Source: Flavobacteriales bacterium (lineage in GTDB: Bacteria; Bacteroidota; Bacteroidia; Flavobacteriales; Flavobacteriaceae). Taken from it: a stretch of 8,515 bases of DNA. This document shows positions 1 through 8,373 of the stretch, in pieces (the stretch's first letter is position 1; every line of letters starts with the position of its first letter). The notes under the pieces are model-generated. The model was not told the DNA's origin and ran no database searches. It was given only the letters and a program-made list of their open reading frames with translations. Made by a program: the position numbers and the translations under genes. Location: positions 1 to 8,515 of the forward strand of contig JALWYR010000024.1 in assembly GCA_027003085.1 (NCBI GenBank), given 5' to 3'.

Positions 1-25
1 GACGTATCCAACTGATAATCAATAC

Positions 26-60
26 GCCCCGGCCCCGCGGCAAAGCCGCGGGGCCGGGGC
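26..60. repeat. Perfect all-GC hairpin (16-bp arms, AAA loop)
   Basis: The arm GCCCCGGCCCCGCGGC at 26-41 is followed by AAA and then by its exact reverse complement at 45-60. Every paired base is G or C. Neither strand has a U-tract next to the stem (AACCCTAAAT on the right, GTATTGATT when read leftward), so it is not a canonical intrinsic terminator, although such a stable stem could still stall polymerase or protect a transcript end. It lies about 100 bp beyond the secA terminator in a patch much richer in GC than the genes here. It could be a REP-like or other dispersed palindromic element. The structure is certain and its role is unknown. Confidence 0.85.
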
Positions 61-155
61 AACCCTAAATCCATTCCAACGTCCGGCCATCCGCAGCGGG
101 TATCCGCCCGCCGGCGGCGCCCCGAACGCCCACGGCCGGGCGCCCTGATATGCAT
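61..155. other. GC-rich non-coding patch with further palindromes
   Basis: I see no gene here. The stretch is strongly GC-rich from about position 80 to 145. It holds a perfect 7-bp inverted repeat, GGCGCCC at 116-122 against GGGCGCC at 138-144, and the self-complementary CGCCGGCG at 109-116. With the hairpin at 26-60 it forms a compositional island beside AT-rich intergenic DNA elsewhere in the window. It may be a dispersed intergenic repeat or the edge of a transferred segment; nothing visible decides between these. Confidence 0.5.
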
Positions 156-184
156 AAAAAATCCCTCCCAAAGCCGGAAGGGAT
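156..184 (-). terminator. Intrinsic terminator of secA
   Basis: Read on the minus strand, ATCCCTTCC (184-176), a 6-nt loop and GGGAGGGAT (169-161) form a 9-bp stem with one G-U wobble, followed directly by a run of T (160-156). It starts 24 bp after the secA stop codon, so transcription of secA probably ends here. Confidence 0.88.
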
Positions 185-207
185 GTATGGTTTCGGCAAT
201 ATACGAT

Positions 208-3591
<3,384 letters not shown>

Positions 3592-3628
3592 GAATGCTGT
3601 TTCTTATTTTATCGGTAAAAAATGCTTT

Positions 3629-3636
3629 CAAATTTA
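3629..3636 (-). promoter_or_regulatory. Probable -7 box of the secA promoter
   Basis: On the minus strand TAAATTTG matches the Bacteroidota -7 consensus TAnnTTTG exactly. It lies 37 bp upstream of the secA ATG, leaving a short leader of about 30 nt. No clear TTTG is found at the expected -33 distance. The box begins three bases after the T-run of the preceding terminator (3640-3645), so termination of the upstream unit and initiation of secA are packed together. Confidence 0.5.
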
Positions 3637-3639
3637 AAC

Positions 3640-3665
3640 AAAAAAGTCTCACGAAGGAGACTTTT
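3640..3665 (-). terminator. Intrinsic terminator between the DUF2795 gene and secA
   Basis: Read on the minus strand, AAAAGTCTC (3665-3657), loop CTTCGT and GAGACTTTT (3650-3642) make a perfect 9-bp stem, followed by TT and GTTT. The hairpin begins 21 bp after the stop of the small acidic gene. Because of the flanking A and T runs it may work in both directions, but no plus-strand gene ends here. It implies that secA is largely transcribed separately from the upstream genes. Confidence 0.82.
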
Positions 3666-3686
3666 CGGGTTTTTGGTTTTTTGGGG

Positions 3687-3908
3687 TTAATATTCATCCT
3701 CGTCCCAAAAGAAATCTTCTTCGTCGGGGTAGTCGGGCCAAATGTCCCGGATGTCTTCGAAGATTTCTTCGTCGTCTTCGATTTCTTGCAAGTTTTCCAC
3801 CACTTCGAGTGGTGCACCGGTTCGGATGGCGTAATCGATGAGTTCGTCCTTGGTAGCAGGCCAAGGCGCATCACTCAGATACTGAGCCAATTCCAATGTC
3901 CAATACAT
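3687..3908 (-). CDS. Small acidic DUF2795-type protein
   Basis: This 73-residue protein starts MYWTLELAQYL and contains PWPATKDELIDYAIRTGAP (residues 15-33), which I recognise as the signature of the DUF2795 family common in Bacteroidota; the function is unknown. The N-terminal half looks like a compact helical fold. The C-terminal 32 residues carry 18 Asp or Glu, and the whole protein has 25 acidic residues against only 3 Lys or Arg. No signal peptide or membrane segment is visible, so it is probably cytoplasmic. It sits 59 bp after the adenosyltransferase gene and 95 bp before secA. I recall, without being able to check, that this gene neighbours secA in other Bacteroidota. It has its own promoter and a terminator. 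That it is a real gene is nearly certain, given the family match and flanking signals. Confidence 0.9.
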   Translation of the reverse strand: MYWTLELAQYLSDAPWPATKDELIDYAIRTGAPLEVVENLQEIEDDEEIFEDIRDIWPDYPDEEDFFWDEDEY

Positions 3909-3937
3909 AATTCTTAACTTTTGGTTTTAAAGGTTTG

Positions 3938-3966
3938 CAAAAATAATATTTTTTTTGGAATACAAA
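3938..3966 (-). promoter_or_regulatory. Bacteroidota-type promoter of the DUF2795 gene
   Basis: On the minus strand TTTG (3966-3963), a 17-bp spacer and TATTTTTG (3945-3938) match the Bacteroidota -33 TTTG and -7 TAnnTTTG elements exactly, with acceptable spacing. The -7 box lies 29 bp before the ATG. The -33 element starts just after the adenosyltransferase stop codon (3970-3968), so the promoter fills the 59-bp gap. The downstream gene can therefore be expressed independently, although read-through from upstream is also likely because no terminator intervenes. Confidence 0.6.
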
Positions 3967-3967
3967 A

Positions 3968-4540
3968 TTATTGTTTTCCGGGTTTCCAGGGTATTTCTTT
4001 TACTTTGAAATCCAAGGACAATTTTCGTGCCAAAACAAACAGGTAATCCGAAAGGCGGTTTACATAATGTAAATACTTATCATCAAACGGCTGAGCGGCA
4101 TATAGTTCGGTCATCCGCCTTTCGGCCCTACGGCATACGGTGCGTGCGATATGACAGAATGACACGGCGGGATGTCCGCCGGGCAGGATAAAATATTGTA
4201 AAGGTGGTAGGTCTTTATTCATTGCATCGATACGTTGTTCGAGAAAAGAAATATCATCCTGTTCCAAATCGCGAATATCGAGCCGTTTTTTTCCGTTGGC
4301 CAAAACGGCCTTTTCGGGATCCAAGGCAATAAAAGTGCCTAATGTGAACAGTTGATTTTGGATACGAATCAAGTCGTTTTGGATGTTTGTATCGGTAATA
4401 CTGTCGCGTAACAACCCGATATGGGAAAGCAGTTCGTCGAGCGTTCCGTAGGCTTCGATACGCAAATGATGTTTGGGCACACGCGTGCCGCCCACCAGTT
4501 GGGTGGTTCCTTTGTCGCCGGTTTTGGTGTAGATTTTCAT
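3968..4540 (-). CDS. PduO-type cob(I)alamin adenosyltransferase
   Basis: This 190-residue cytoplasmic enzyme transfers the adenosyl group of ATP to cob(I)alamin (or cob(I)yrinate diamide), giving adenosylcobalamin for enzymes such as methylmalonyl-CoA mutase or class II ribonucleotide reductase. Family motifs: N-terminal ATP-binding segment YTKTGDKGTTQLVGG (residues 4-18), RIEAYGTLDEL (27-37), FILPGG (117-122), ARTVCRRAER (132-141) with the ATP-contacting arginines, and NRLSDYLFVLAR (161-172). Length is normal for the family. The frame is open to an ATG at 4588, but I chose the internal ATG at 4540. The family begins at MKIYTKTGD, the 16 extra residues match nothing in it, and AGGA lies upstream of this ATG. 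It is the first gene of the minus-strand series and diverges from the T9SS gene. No other cobalamin gene is present, so salvage or de novo use cannot be told apart. Confidence 0.95.
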   Translation of the reverse strand: MKIYTKTGDKGTTQLVGGTRVPKHHLRIEAYGTLDELLSHIGLLRDSITDTNIQNDLIRIQNQLFTLGTFIALDPEKAVLANGKKRLDIRDLEQDDISFLEQRIDAMNKDLPPLQYFILPGGHPAVSFCHIARTVCRRAERRMTELYAAQPFDDKYLHYVNRLSDYLFVLARKLSLDFKVKEIPWKPGKQ

Positions 4541-4765
4541 ATAAAATCCTGCTTTTTTGTAAAGATAGGAAGTTATTTTCAAGTACACACATGTTATTGT
4601 CTATTCTTCAACATATTGAAAACAAATTAGTTAAGATTAAAAAATCGATTCATTAGCCAAAATTGTTGAAAAAACTTTGAAAATGAATTAAGATATTTTC
4701 CGAATAGGCGTACACATTATAATGAATTTTCCTATATTTGTAATTAAACATCAAATGTTTGAATT
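4541..4765. other. Divergent intergenic region
   Basis: These 225 bp separate the minus-strand adenosyltransferase from the plus-strand surface-protein gene. The region is AT-rich with no convincing ORF. A weak minus-strand -7 candidate, TATCTTTA (4567-4560), has one mismatch to TAnnTTTG and could serve the adenosyltransferase. The better plus-strand promoter is listed separately. I see no cobalamin riboswitch: a B12-box-like segment with a surrounding multi-stem fold is not evident, though I cannot fold the RNA here. Confidence 0.5.
4733..4740 (+). promoter_or_regulatory. -7 box of the T9SS surface-protein gene
   Basis: TATATTTG matches TAnnTTTG exactly and lies 25 bp before the ATG at 4766, which implies a leader of roughly 20 nt. 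No TTTG or TTG occurs at the expected -33 distance, so the promoter may be weak or activator-dependent. Two symmetric sites flank it: the 10-bp palindrome CATTATAATG (4715-4724) in the spacer region, and AAACAT-CAA-ATGTTT (4746-4760) in the leader. Confidence 0.55.
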
Positions 4766-7462
4766 ATGAAAAAAATTACCCTTTATTTATTCGGTCTTAT
4801 TATCGGATTTACGGCCGTTCCCGGATGGTCGCAGTTGTATTCCGATAATTTCGATTCGTATGCGGCCGGCTCTGTTCCCACGGGCTGGACAGCTTACACC
4901 ACGCAAACCGACGACCCGGGATTCCAAGTCGTAGCCGACTCGGGCATTGCCCGGAGTCCCCATCAAATATTGGCACACTTGGGTGTGAATATCAGCCAGG
5001 AATCCACTTCGTGGATTGTTTCGCCGGCGTTTAATCTTGGCGACAATCAGGAATTGATTTTCTACTGGCGCGAAAAATGGGCCTATGCCTACAATTATTC
5101 GGGTGTTTATATTTCCACAGGATCGAGCGATCCTATTTCCAATCCTAACGATTTCCAGGAATTGGCCGAATTCAACCCTAATGATTATGATACTTGGAAC
5201 GAATGGAACAAGGCCATGTTTGATTTGCGCCCCTATGCCAACCAAACGGTTTATATTGCTTTCAAATATACCGGCGATTTTGCCCATGATTTTTATGTGG
5301 ACGATTTCCAAATCTCGGATATTCCGTATTGTAATCCCACGCCTGATATTGAAGTAACCAACTACACCGATACCACTTTGGATGTACGATGGGATGCCGT
5401 TACGGGTGTGGATCAATATGAAATTGTTTGGGGGCCTACCGGCTTCGACCCCAATACCGGTACGCCCGAGTTGGTAACGGGTACCACTTATACCATCACC
5501 GGACTTCAACCCGCCACTTGGTATGATATTTATGTCCGGGCTGCATGTAGTCCCTATAATTACAGTTCTTGGGCCGGTCCCGAAGCCGGACGTACCTCCG
5601 GGCCTCCGCCTGCCAACGATACATGTGCCGGAGCCATTAACTTGACGGTTTACCCTGCATTAGGCGGTTCGGTTGGTCATGAAACCGTAGGTGATACATG
5701 GGATGCAACACCAAGCGCTATGTCGCAAACCTCCTGTGACAGCTATGGTACCAATTTGGATATGTTCTACACCTTTACCGCACCGGCCGACGGTAATTTG
5801 GTTATTTTGACGGACAGCACACGCGGGCGTTATATCGAAGCGGCTATCTATGACAGTTGCGGGGGGAATGAACTTTTCTGTTTCGGTCAAGGCAATCGTA
5901 AAATGGTAACCGGTTTGACACCCGGTCAAAGTTATGTGCTCCAAGTTTGGCACGATGATTATTATAAAGGTGTCTTTACCATTGCCCTTGAAGAATTGCC
6001 ACCGCCTCCTTCTAATAACGAATGTACGTCGGCCGACACTTTGACGGTTTATCCGGCCGGTGGCGGTGCGGGTAACGAAACCGACGGTGACACGAGTTAC
6101 GCCACGGCAAGCAGTATGTCGCAAACCTCTTGCGATAGTTACGGAACCAACCTGGATGTGTTCTATGCCTTTACGGCACCTTCGGTGGGAACGGTGAAGG
6201 TTATTACAGGCGGACAGCAAGGACAATATATCGAGGCGGCCGTGTACGACGGTTGTAGCGGTAATGAAATCGGCTGTCAAGGCCAAGGAACCGAAAAAAT
6301 ATTCGGCGGGCTGACCCCGGGTCAAACTTATATCCTGCAAGTTTGGCATGACCAAGGCTATGAAGGGCCGTTCGACATCGTTATTGAAGAAGGCCCTTCA
6401 ACTCCAACAAATGATGATTGCTCCGGTGCAATCCCGCTTACCGTATATCCTTCGGGTGGCGGTGCCGGCAACGAAACCGACGGCGATACCAATGCCGCTA
6501 CGGCAAGTTCCATGTCTCACACTTCCTGCGACAGTTATGGCACCAACCTTGATTTGTTCTATACCTTTGTAGCTCCCGTCGGCGGATCCGTTTTGGTTCA
6601 TACCGGTGGAAACGGCGGGCCGGATATTGAGGCCGCTGTTTATGACAGTTGTGGTGGGAATGAAATCGCATGTTTCGGAAATAGTTCGGATAAAATCGTT
6701 TCGGGACTAACGCCCGGACAAACCTATGTGCTCCAAGTATGGCACGATGATTTCAATGCCGCTTCCTTCAATATTGTTTTGGAAGAAGGGCCTTCGGCTC
6801 CTGCTAATGATTTCTGTTCGGGCGGCATTGTTGTAAATGTTACAAGTACAACTTGCTCCAACGTAATAACGGCAAGCAATGTTGCCGCTTCGGATTCCGG
6901 AGTTCCCGCTCCCGGCTGTGCCTACTACCAAGGAGGTGACCTATGGTTTAAAGTAGTTGTACCCCCTTCGGGTCATGTGGAGATGGAAACCGTTAATGTG
7001 GGTGGATTCAGCGATTCGGGTATGGCCTATTATACGGGAAGTTGTTCTAACCTGACCGAGGTGGATTGTAACGACGATGGCGGAAGCGGTTTAATGTCCC
7101 GTTTGGTTGCCGACGGTTATACGCCCGGAGATACCCTGTATGTAAGGGTATGGGAGTATGGAAATAATTCCTATGGAGACGTCGGTTTCTGTGCCTACGA
7201 TCCTAACTTTACGTCGGTGCAAGACCTGACAGCCAAAGGATTCAATTTCTATCCTAATCCTACCGAAGGCCGTATTACGCTCACGGCCAACGAATCCATT
7301 GACCGGGTGGAAATTACAAGCATTACAGGACAAGTGCTTTATCGTGAGGAGCCTCATGCCGACAACCGTAGTTTGGACATCTCCCGTTTGCCTTCGGGTG
7401 TGTATCTAATGAATGTTTATATCGGCAACGATAAGGGAACCTATCGTATTATTAAGAAATAA
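4766..7462 (+). CDS. T9SS-secreted multidomain surface protein (adhesin-like)
   Basis: This 898-residue protein is probably secreted or attached to the cell surface through the type IX system. In order: a Sec signal peptide (about 1-23, ending WSQ); a choice-of-anchor J/cleaved-adhesin-like beta-sandwich (24-187) with SDNFDSY, SWIVSPAFNL and FYVDDFQIS; a fibronectin type III domain (about 188-278); four copies of a ~132-residue module (284-813); and a T9SS type A C-terminal domain (about 816-898) with FNFYPNPTEGRITL (826-839) and the ending YRIIKK. The modules resemble PPC-like beta-sandwich domains of Bacteroidota surface proteins. No catalytic domain is seen, so adhesion, carbohydrate binding or a structural role is inferred. 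The C-terminal domain should be cleaved on secretion. It stands alone as a transcription unit with its own -7 box and terminator. The ATG precedes a good signal peptide and is the natural start. The fold assignments to domain J and FN3 are fairly secure; the function is not. Confidence 0.92.
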   Translation: MKKITLYLFGLIIGFTAVPGWSQLYSDNFDSYAAGSVPTGWTAYTTQTDDPGFQVVADSGIARSPHQILAHLGVNISQESTSWIVSPAFNLGDNQELIFYWREKWAYAYNYSGVYISTGSSDPISNPNDFQELAEFNPNDYDTWNEWNKAMFDLRPYANQTVYIAFKYTGDFAHDFYVDDFQISDIPYCNPTPDIEVTNYTDTTLDVRWDAVTGVDQYEIVWGPTGFDPNTGTPELVTGTTYTITGLQPATWYDIYVRAACSPYNYSSWAGPEAGRTSGPPPANDTCAGAINLTVYPALGGSVGHETVGDTWDATPSAMSQTSCDSYGTNLDMFYTFTAPADGNLVILTDSTRGRYIEAAIYDSCGGNELFCFGQGNRKMVTGLTPGQSYVLQVWHDDYYKGVFTIALEELPPPPSNNECTSADTLTVYPAGGGAGNETDGDTSYATASSMSQTSCDSYGTNLDVFYAFTAPSVGTVKVITGGQQGQYIEAAVYDGCSGNEIGCQGQGTEKIFGGLTPGQTYILQVWHDQGYEGPFDIVIEEGPSTPTNDDCSGAIPLTVYPSGGGAGNETDGDTNAATASSMSHTSCDSYGTNLDLFYTFVAPVGGSVLVHTGGNGGPDIEAAVYDSCGGNEIACFGNSSDKIVSGLTPGQTYVLQVWHDDFNAASFNIVLEEGPSAPANDFCSGGIVVNVTSTTCSNVITASNVAASDSGVPAPGCAYYQGGDLWFKVVVPPSGHVEMETVNVGGFSDSGMAYYTGSCSNLTEVDCNDDGGSGLMSRLVADGYTPGDTLYVRVWEYGNNSYGDVGFCAYDPNFTSVQDLTAKGFNFYPNPTEGRITLTANESIDRVEITSITGQVLYREEPHADNRSLDISRLPSGVYLMNVYIGNDKGTYRIIKK
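5615..7201 (+). repeat. Four intragenic modules of ~132 residues
   Basis: Module starts (the Asn before the first Cys) are at residues 284, 417, 549 and 681, that is 5615, 6014, 6410 and 6806: a period of 133, 132 and 132 residues. Modules 1-3 share LTVYP, TSCDSYGTNLD, FY.F.AP, IEAA.YD.C.GNE, GLTPGQ.Y.LQVWHD and an acidic end. Each has four cysteines at fixed spacing (287/324/365/372; 420/456/497/504; 552/588/629/636). Module 4 is divergent but has cysteines at nearly matching positions (684, 718, 760, 768) plus two more (697, 809), and replaces the ending with TPGDTLYVRVWEY. Two disulfides per module are plausible in an exported protein. Confidence 0.93.
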
Positions 7463-7483
7463 CAAAAACACCTCTTTTTTTCG

Positions 7484-7516
7484 AATGGCCGCCTAACAAG
7501 CGGCCATTTTTTATTT
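7484..7516 (+). terminator. Intrinsic terminator of the surface-protein gene
   Basis: AATGGCCGC (7484-7492), loop CTAACAA and GCGGCCATT (7500-7508) form a perfect 9-bp stem followed by TTTTATTT. It starts 22 bp after the stop codon. A run of seven T lies before the stem (7475-7481), so in the other direction an A-rich/T-rich frame also exists, but no minus-strand gene reads into it. Confidence 0.92.
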
Positions 7517-7937
7517 AACTAAACTCCACAAGTTCAAAAAAACTATACGGAATTTAAAGGCAGGGTTTTAGTGGATAAAATTTGGTAGAAAATAATTGAT
7601 TTTCTGACTGATTTTTTTCTTTTCGGACTTACCTTTCCACAACTACTTGCACTGAGTCTATTGCGGGTAAGCCCGGTAACCCGTAAGGTGGTTTTTTAAC
7701 TCGAATTCAGCAGTATGGCCAATTTTTTATTCTTTGTGGCCAAATGAATAATCCGTCTTCTTCTGCTGATTTATCGGGTTTTACGTGGGGATTTGGGGTG
7801 TCTTATAAAAAACAATAAATTTTATCAGTTAAATTAGTTGAAATTAGTAAACCCGGTCAACGTTATTTAGGGATTGACAGAAATCTTAAATCGCAGATCG
7901 TTAATCGGTGTTCTCCTACTGCAAATATTGAAGCAGC
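7517..7937. other. AT-rich stretch without a convincing gene
   Basis: About 420 bp with stops in all frames at short intervals. The only notable items are a short plus-strand open stretch, 7687-7818, ending in SGFTWGFGVSYKKQ (see below), a second open stretch without a start codon (7819-7974), and the small inverted repeat CGGGT/ACCCG around 7665-7683. No tRNA, transposase remnant or strong promoter is seen. It is probably decayed or spacer DNA. Confidence 0.5.
7687..7818 (+). pseudogene. Possible remnant of a protein C-terminus
   Basis: An open stretch of 43 codons, with a possible ATG at 7744, ends in SGFTWGFGVSYKKQ. The alternating aromatic and glycine residues look like a terminal beta-strand of an outer-membrane or beta-rich protein. 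Upstream sequence in this frame is closed by TAA at 7684, and no convincing continuation is seen in the other frames. The length is within chance expectation for AT-rich DNA. It could be the end of a broken gene or nothing at all. Confidence 0.15.
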
Positions 7938-7982
7938 GTATTATTTCGAAGAAGCGCCCGAAAGGCGCGGCTGAGAAATCTC
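7938..7982 (-). repeat. Degenerate palindromic unit in inverted orientation
   Basis: Read on the minus strand this begins GAGATTTCTC (7982-7973) and ends TTCGAAATAATAC (7950-7938). That parallels the GAGATTCCTC...GTCGGAATGACAC unit at 8038-8079 on the plus strand. The middle holds GCGCC-CGAAA-GGCGC (7954-7968, plus-strand reading), a 5-bp stem like the central stem of the other unit. I infer a decayed copy facing the array; the similarity is suggestive only. Confidence 0.35.
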
Positions 7983-8037
7983 TACACGGAAGTTTCATCC
8001 AAGGCTAATTCTATGTTCCTATTGTCAAATCCGCCAA

Positions 8038-8077
8038 GAGATTCCTCGTCGCCGCTGCGCGGCTCCGTCGGAATGAC
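8038..8077 (+). repeat. Palindromic GGAATGAC unit 1
   Basis: GAGATTCC at the left and GGAATGAC at the right (8070-8077) enclose a GC-rich stem, GCCGC-TGC-GCGGC (8051-8063). The ends ATTCC (8041-8045) and GGAAT (8070-8074) are complementary. This is the general form of dispersed intergenic palindromes (ATTCC...GGAATGAC) found in many bacterial genomes and often mis-called as short proteins. Confidence 0.7.
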
Positions 8078-8107
8078 ACCGTTCGTTTACTTTAAACATT
8101 GAAGGCG

Positions 8108-8143
8108 AAACCGCCCGCGGGTTTGTCCCATTGTGTGAATGAC
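8108..8143 (+). repeat. Degenerate GAATGAC unit 2
   Basis: This ends in GTGTGAATGAC (8133-8143). The left part has AAACC (8108-8112) complementary to GGTTT (8120-8124) around GCCCGCG. The ATTCCC arm is not preserved, so this is at best a worn copy, kept mainly because its GAATGAC end falls 66 bp after that of unit 1 and 71 bp before that of unit 3. Confidence 0.4.
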
Positions 8144-8166
8144 AAAGGAATGCAAACCGGGGCGCC

Positions 8167-8214
8167 CGGATTCCCGCCGGAGCCTGTGCCCGCGCAGGCG
8201 GGTACGGGAATGAC
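8167..8214 (+). repeat. Palindromic GGAATGAC unit 3 (best preserved)
   Basis: CGGATTCCCG (8167-8176) faces CGGGAATGAC (8205-8214). ATTCCCG and CGGGAAT pair perfectly. Inside, GCCTGTG and CGCAGGC (8182-8188/8193-8199) pair with one wobble around CCCG. The 48-bp unit has the same length as the unit at 8326-8373 and matches it at 37 of 48 positions. Confidence 0.8.
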
Positions 8215-8222
8215 AGAAAGGG

Positions 8223-8300
8223 GCCGGATTCATCGACTTTGCAGGCAGGACAAACGGAGTCAATACGGAACCCCTAGGTTCCCGATTTCGCGGGAATGAC
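8223..8300 (+). repeat. Palindromic GGAATGAC unit 4
   Basis: The clear part is TTCCCG-ATTTCG-CGGGAA (8279-8296) followed by TGAC, with an adjoining palindrome GGAACC-CCTA-GGTTCC (8267-8282) sharing part of the same arm. CCGGATTC at 8224-8231 repeats the left end of units 3 and 5, so this may be a copy interrupted or expanded to about 78 bp. Confidence 0.6.
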
Positions 8301-8325
8301 AGGTGGGGACAACTCGAAGGGACCC

Positions 8326-8373
8326 CGGATTCACATCCGCGCCTGGGTCCGCATAGGCGAGTGCGGGAATGAC
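8326..8373 (+). repeat. Palindromic GGAATGAC unit 5
   Basis: CGGATTC (8326-8332) and GTGCGGGAATGAC (8361-8373) bound a 48-bp unit collinear with unit 3. The inner GCCT/AGGC stem remains, but several substitutions break the outer and inner pairing without compensating changes, so it looks like a decaying copy. It is followed by a run of eight A. Confidence 0.7.

Noticed and set aside
4541..4588. Upstream ATG start for the adenosyltransferase (16 more residues)
   Set aside because: The family starts at MKIYTKTGD, and the extension has no family similarity, whereas the internal ATG has AGGA upstream.
4541..4765. Cobalamin riboswitch ahead of the adenosyltransferase
   Set aside because: The probable leader is short and I see no B12-box-like segment with the needed stems; a covariance-model search would settle it.
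7664..7686. Repeated GGTAA words and CGGGT/ACCCG inverted repeat
   Set aside because: The arms are only five bases with a ten-base loop and no neighbouring signal, so chance is a sufficient explanation.
7819..7974. 51-codon plus-strand open stretch with a protein-like translation
   Set aside because: It has no start codon, no recognisable family, and a length expected by chance; it also overlaps the degenerate palindromic unit.
8038..8373. CRISPR array
   Set aside because: Units vary in length and sequence, are themselves palindromic over their whole length, and are not separated by uniform spacers; no cas gene is present.
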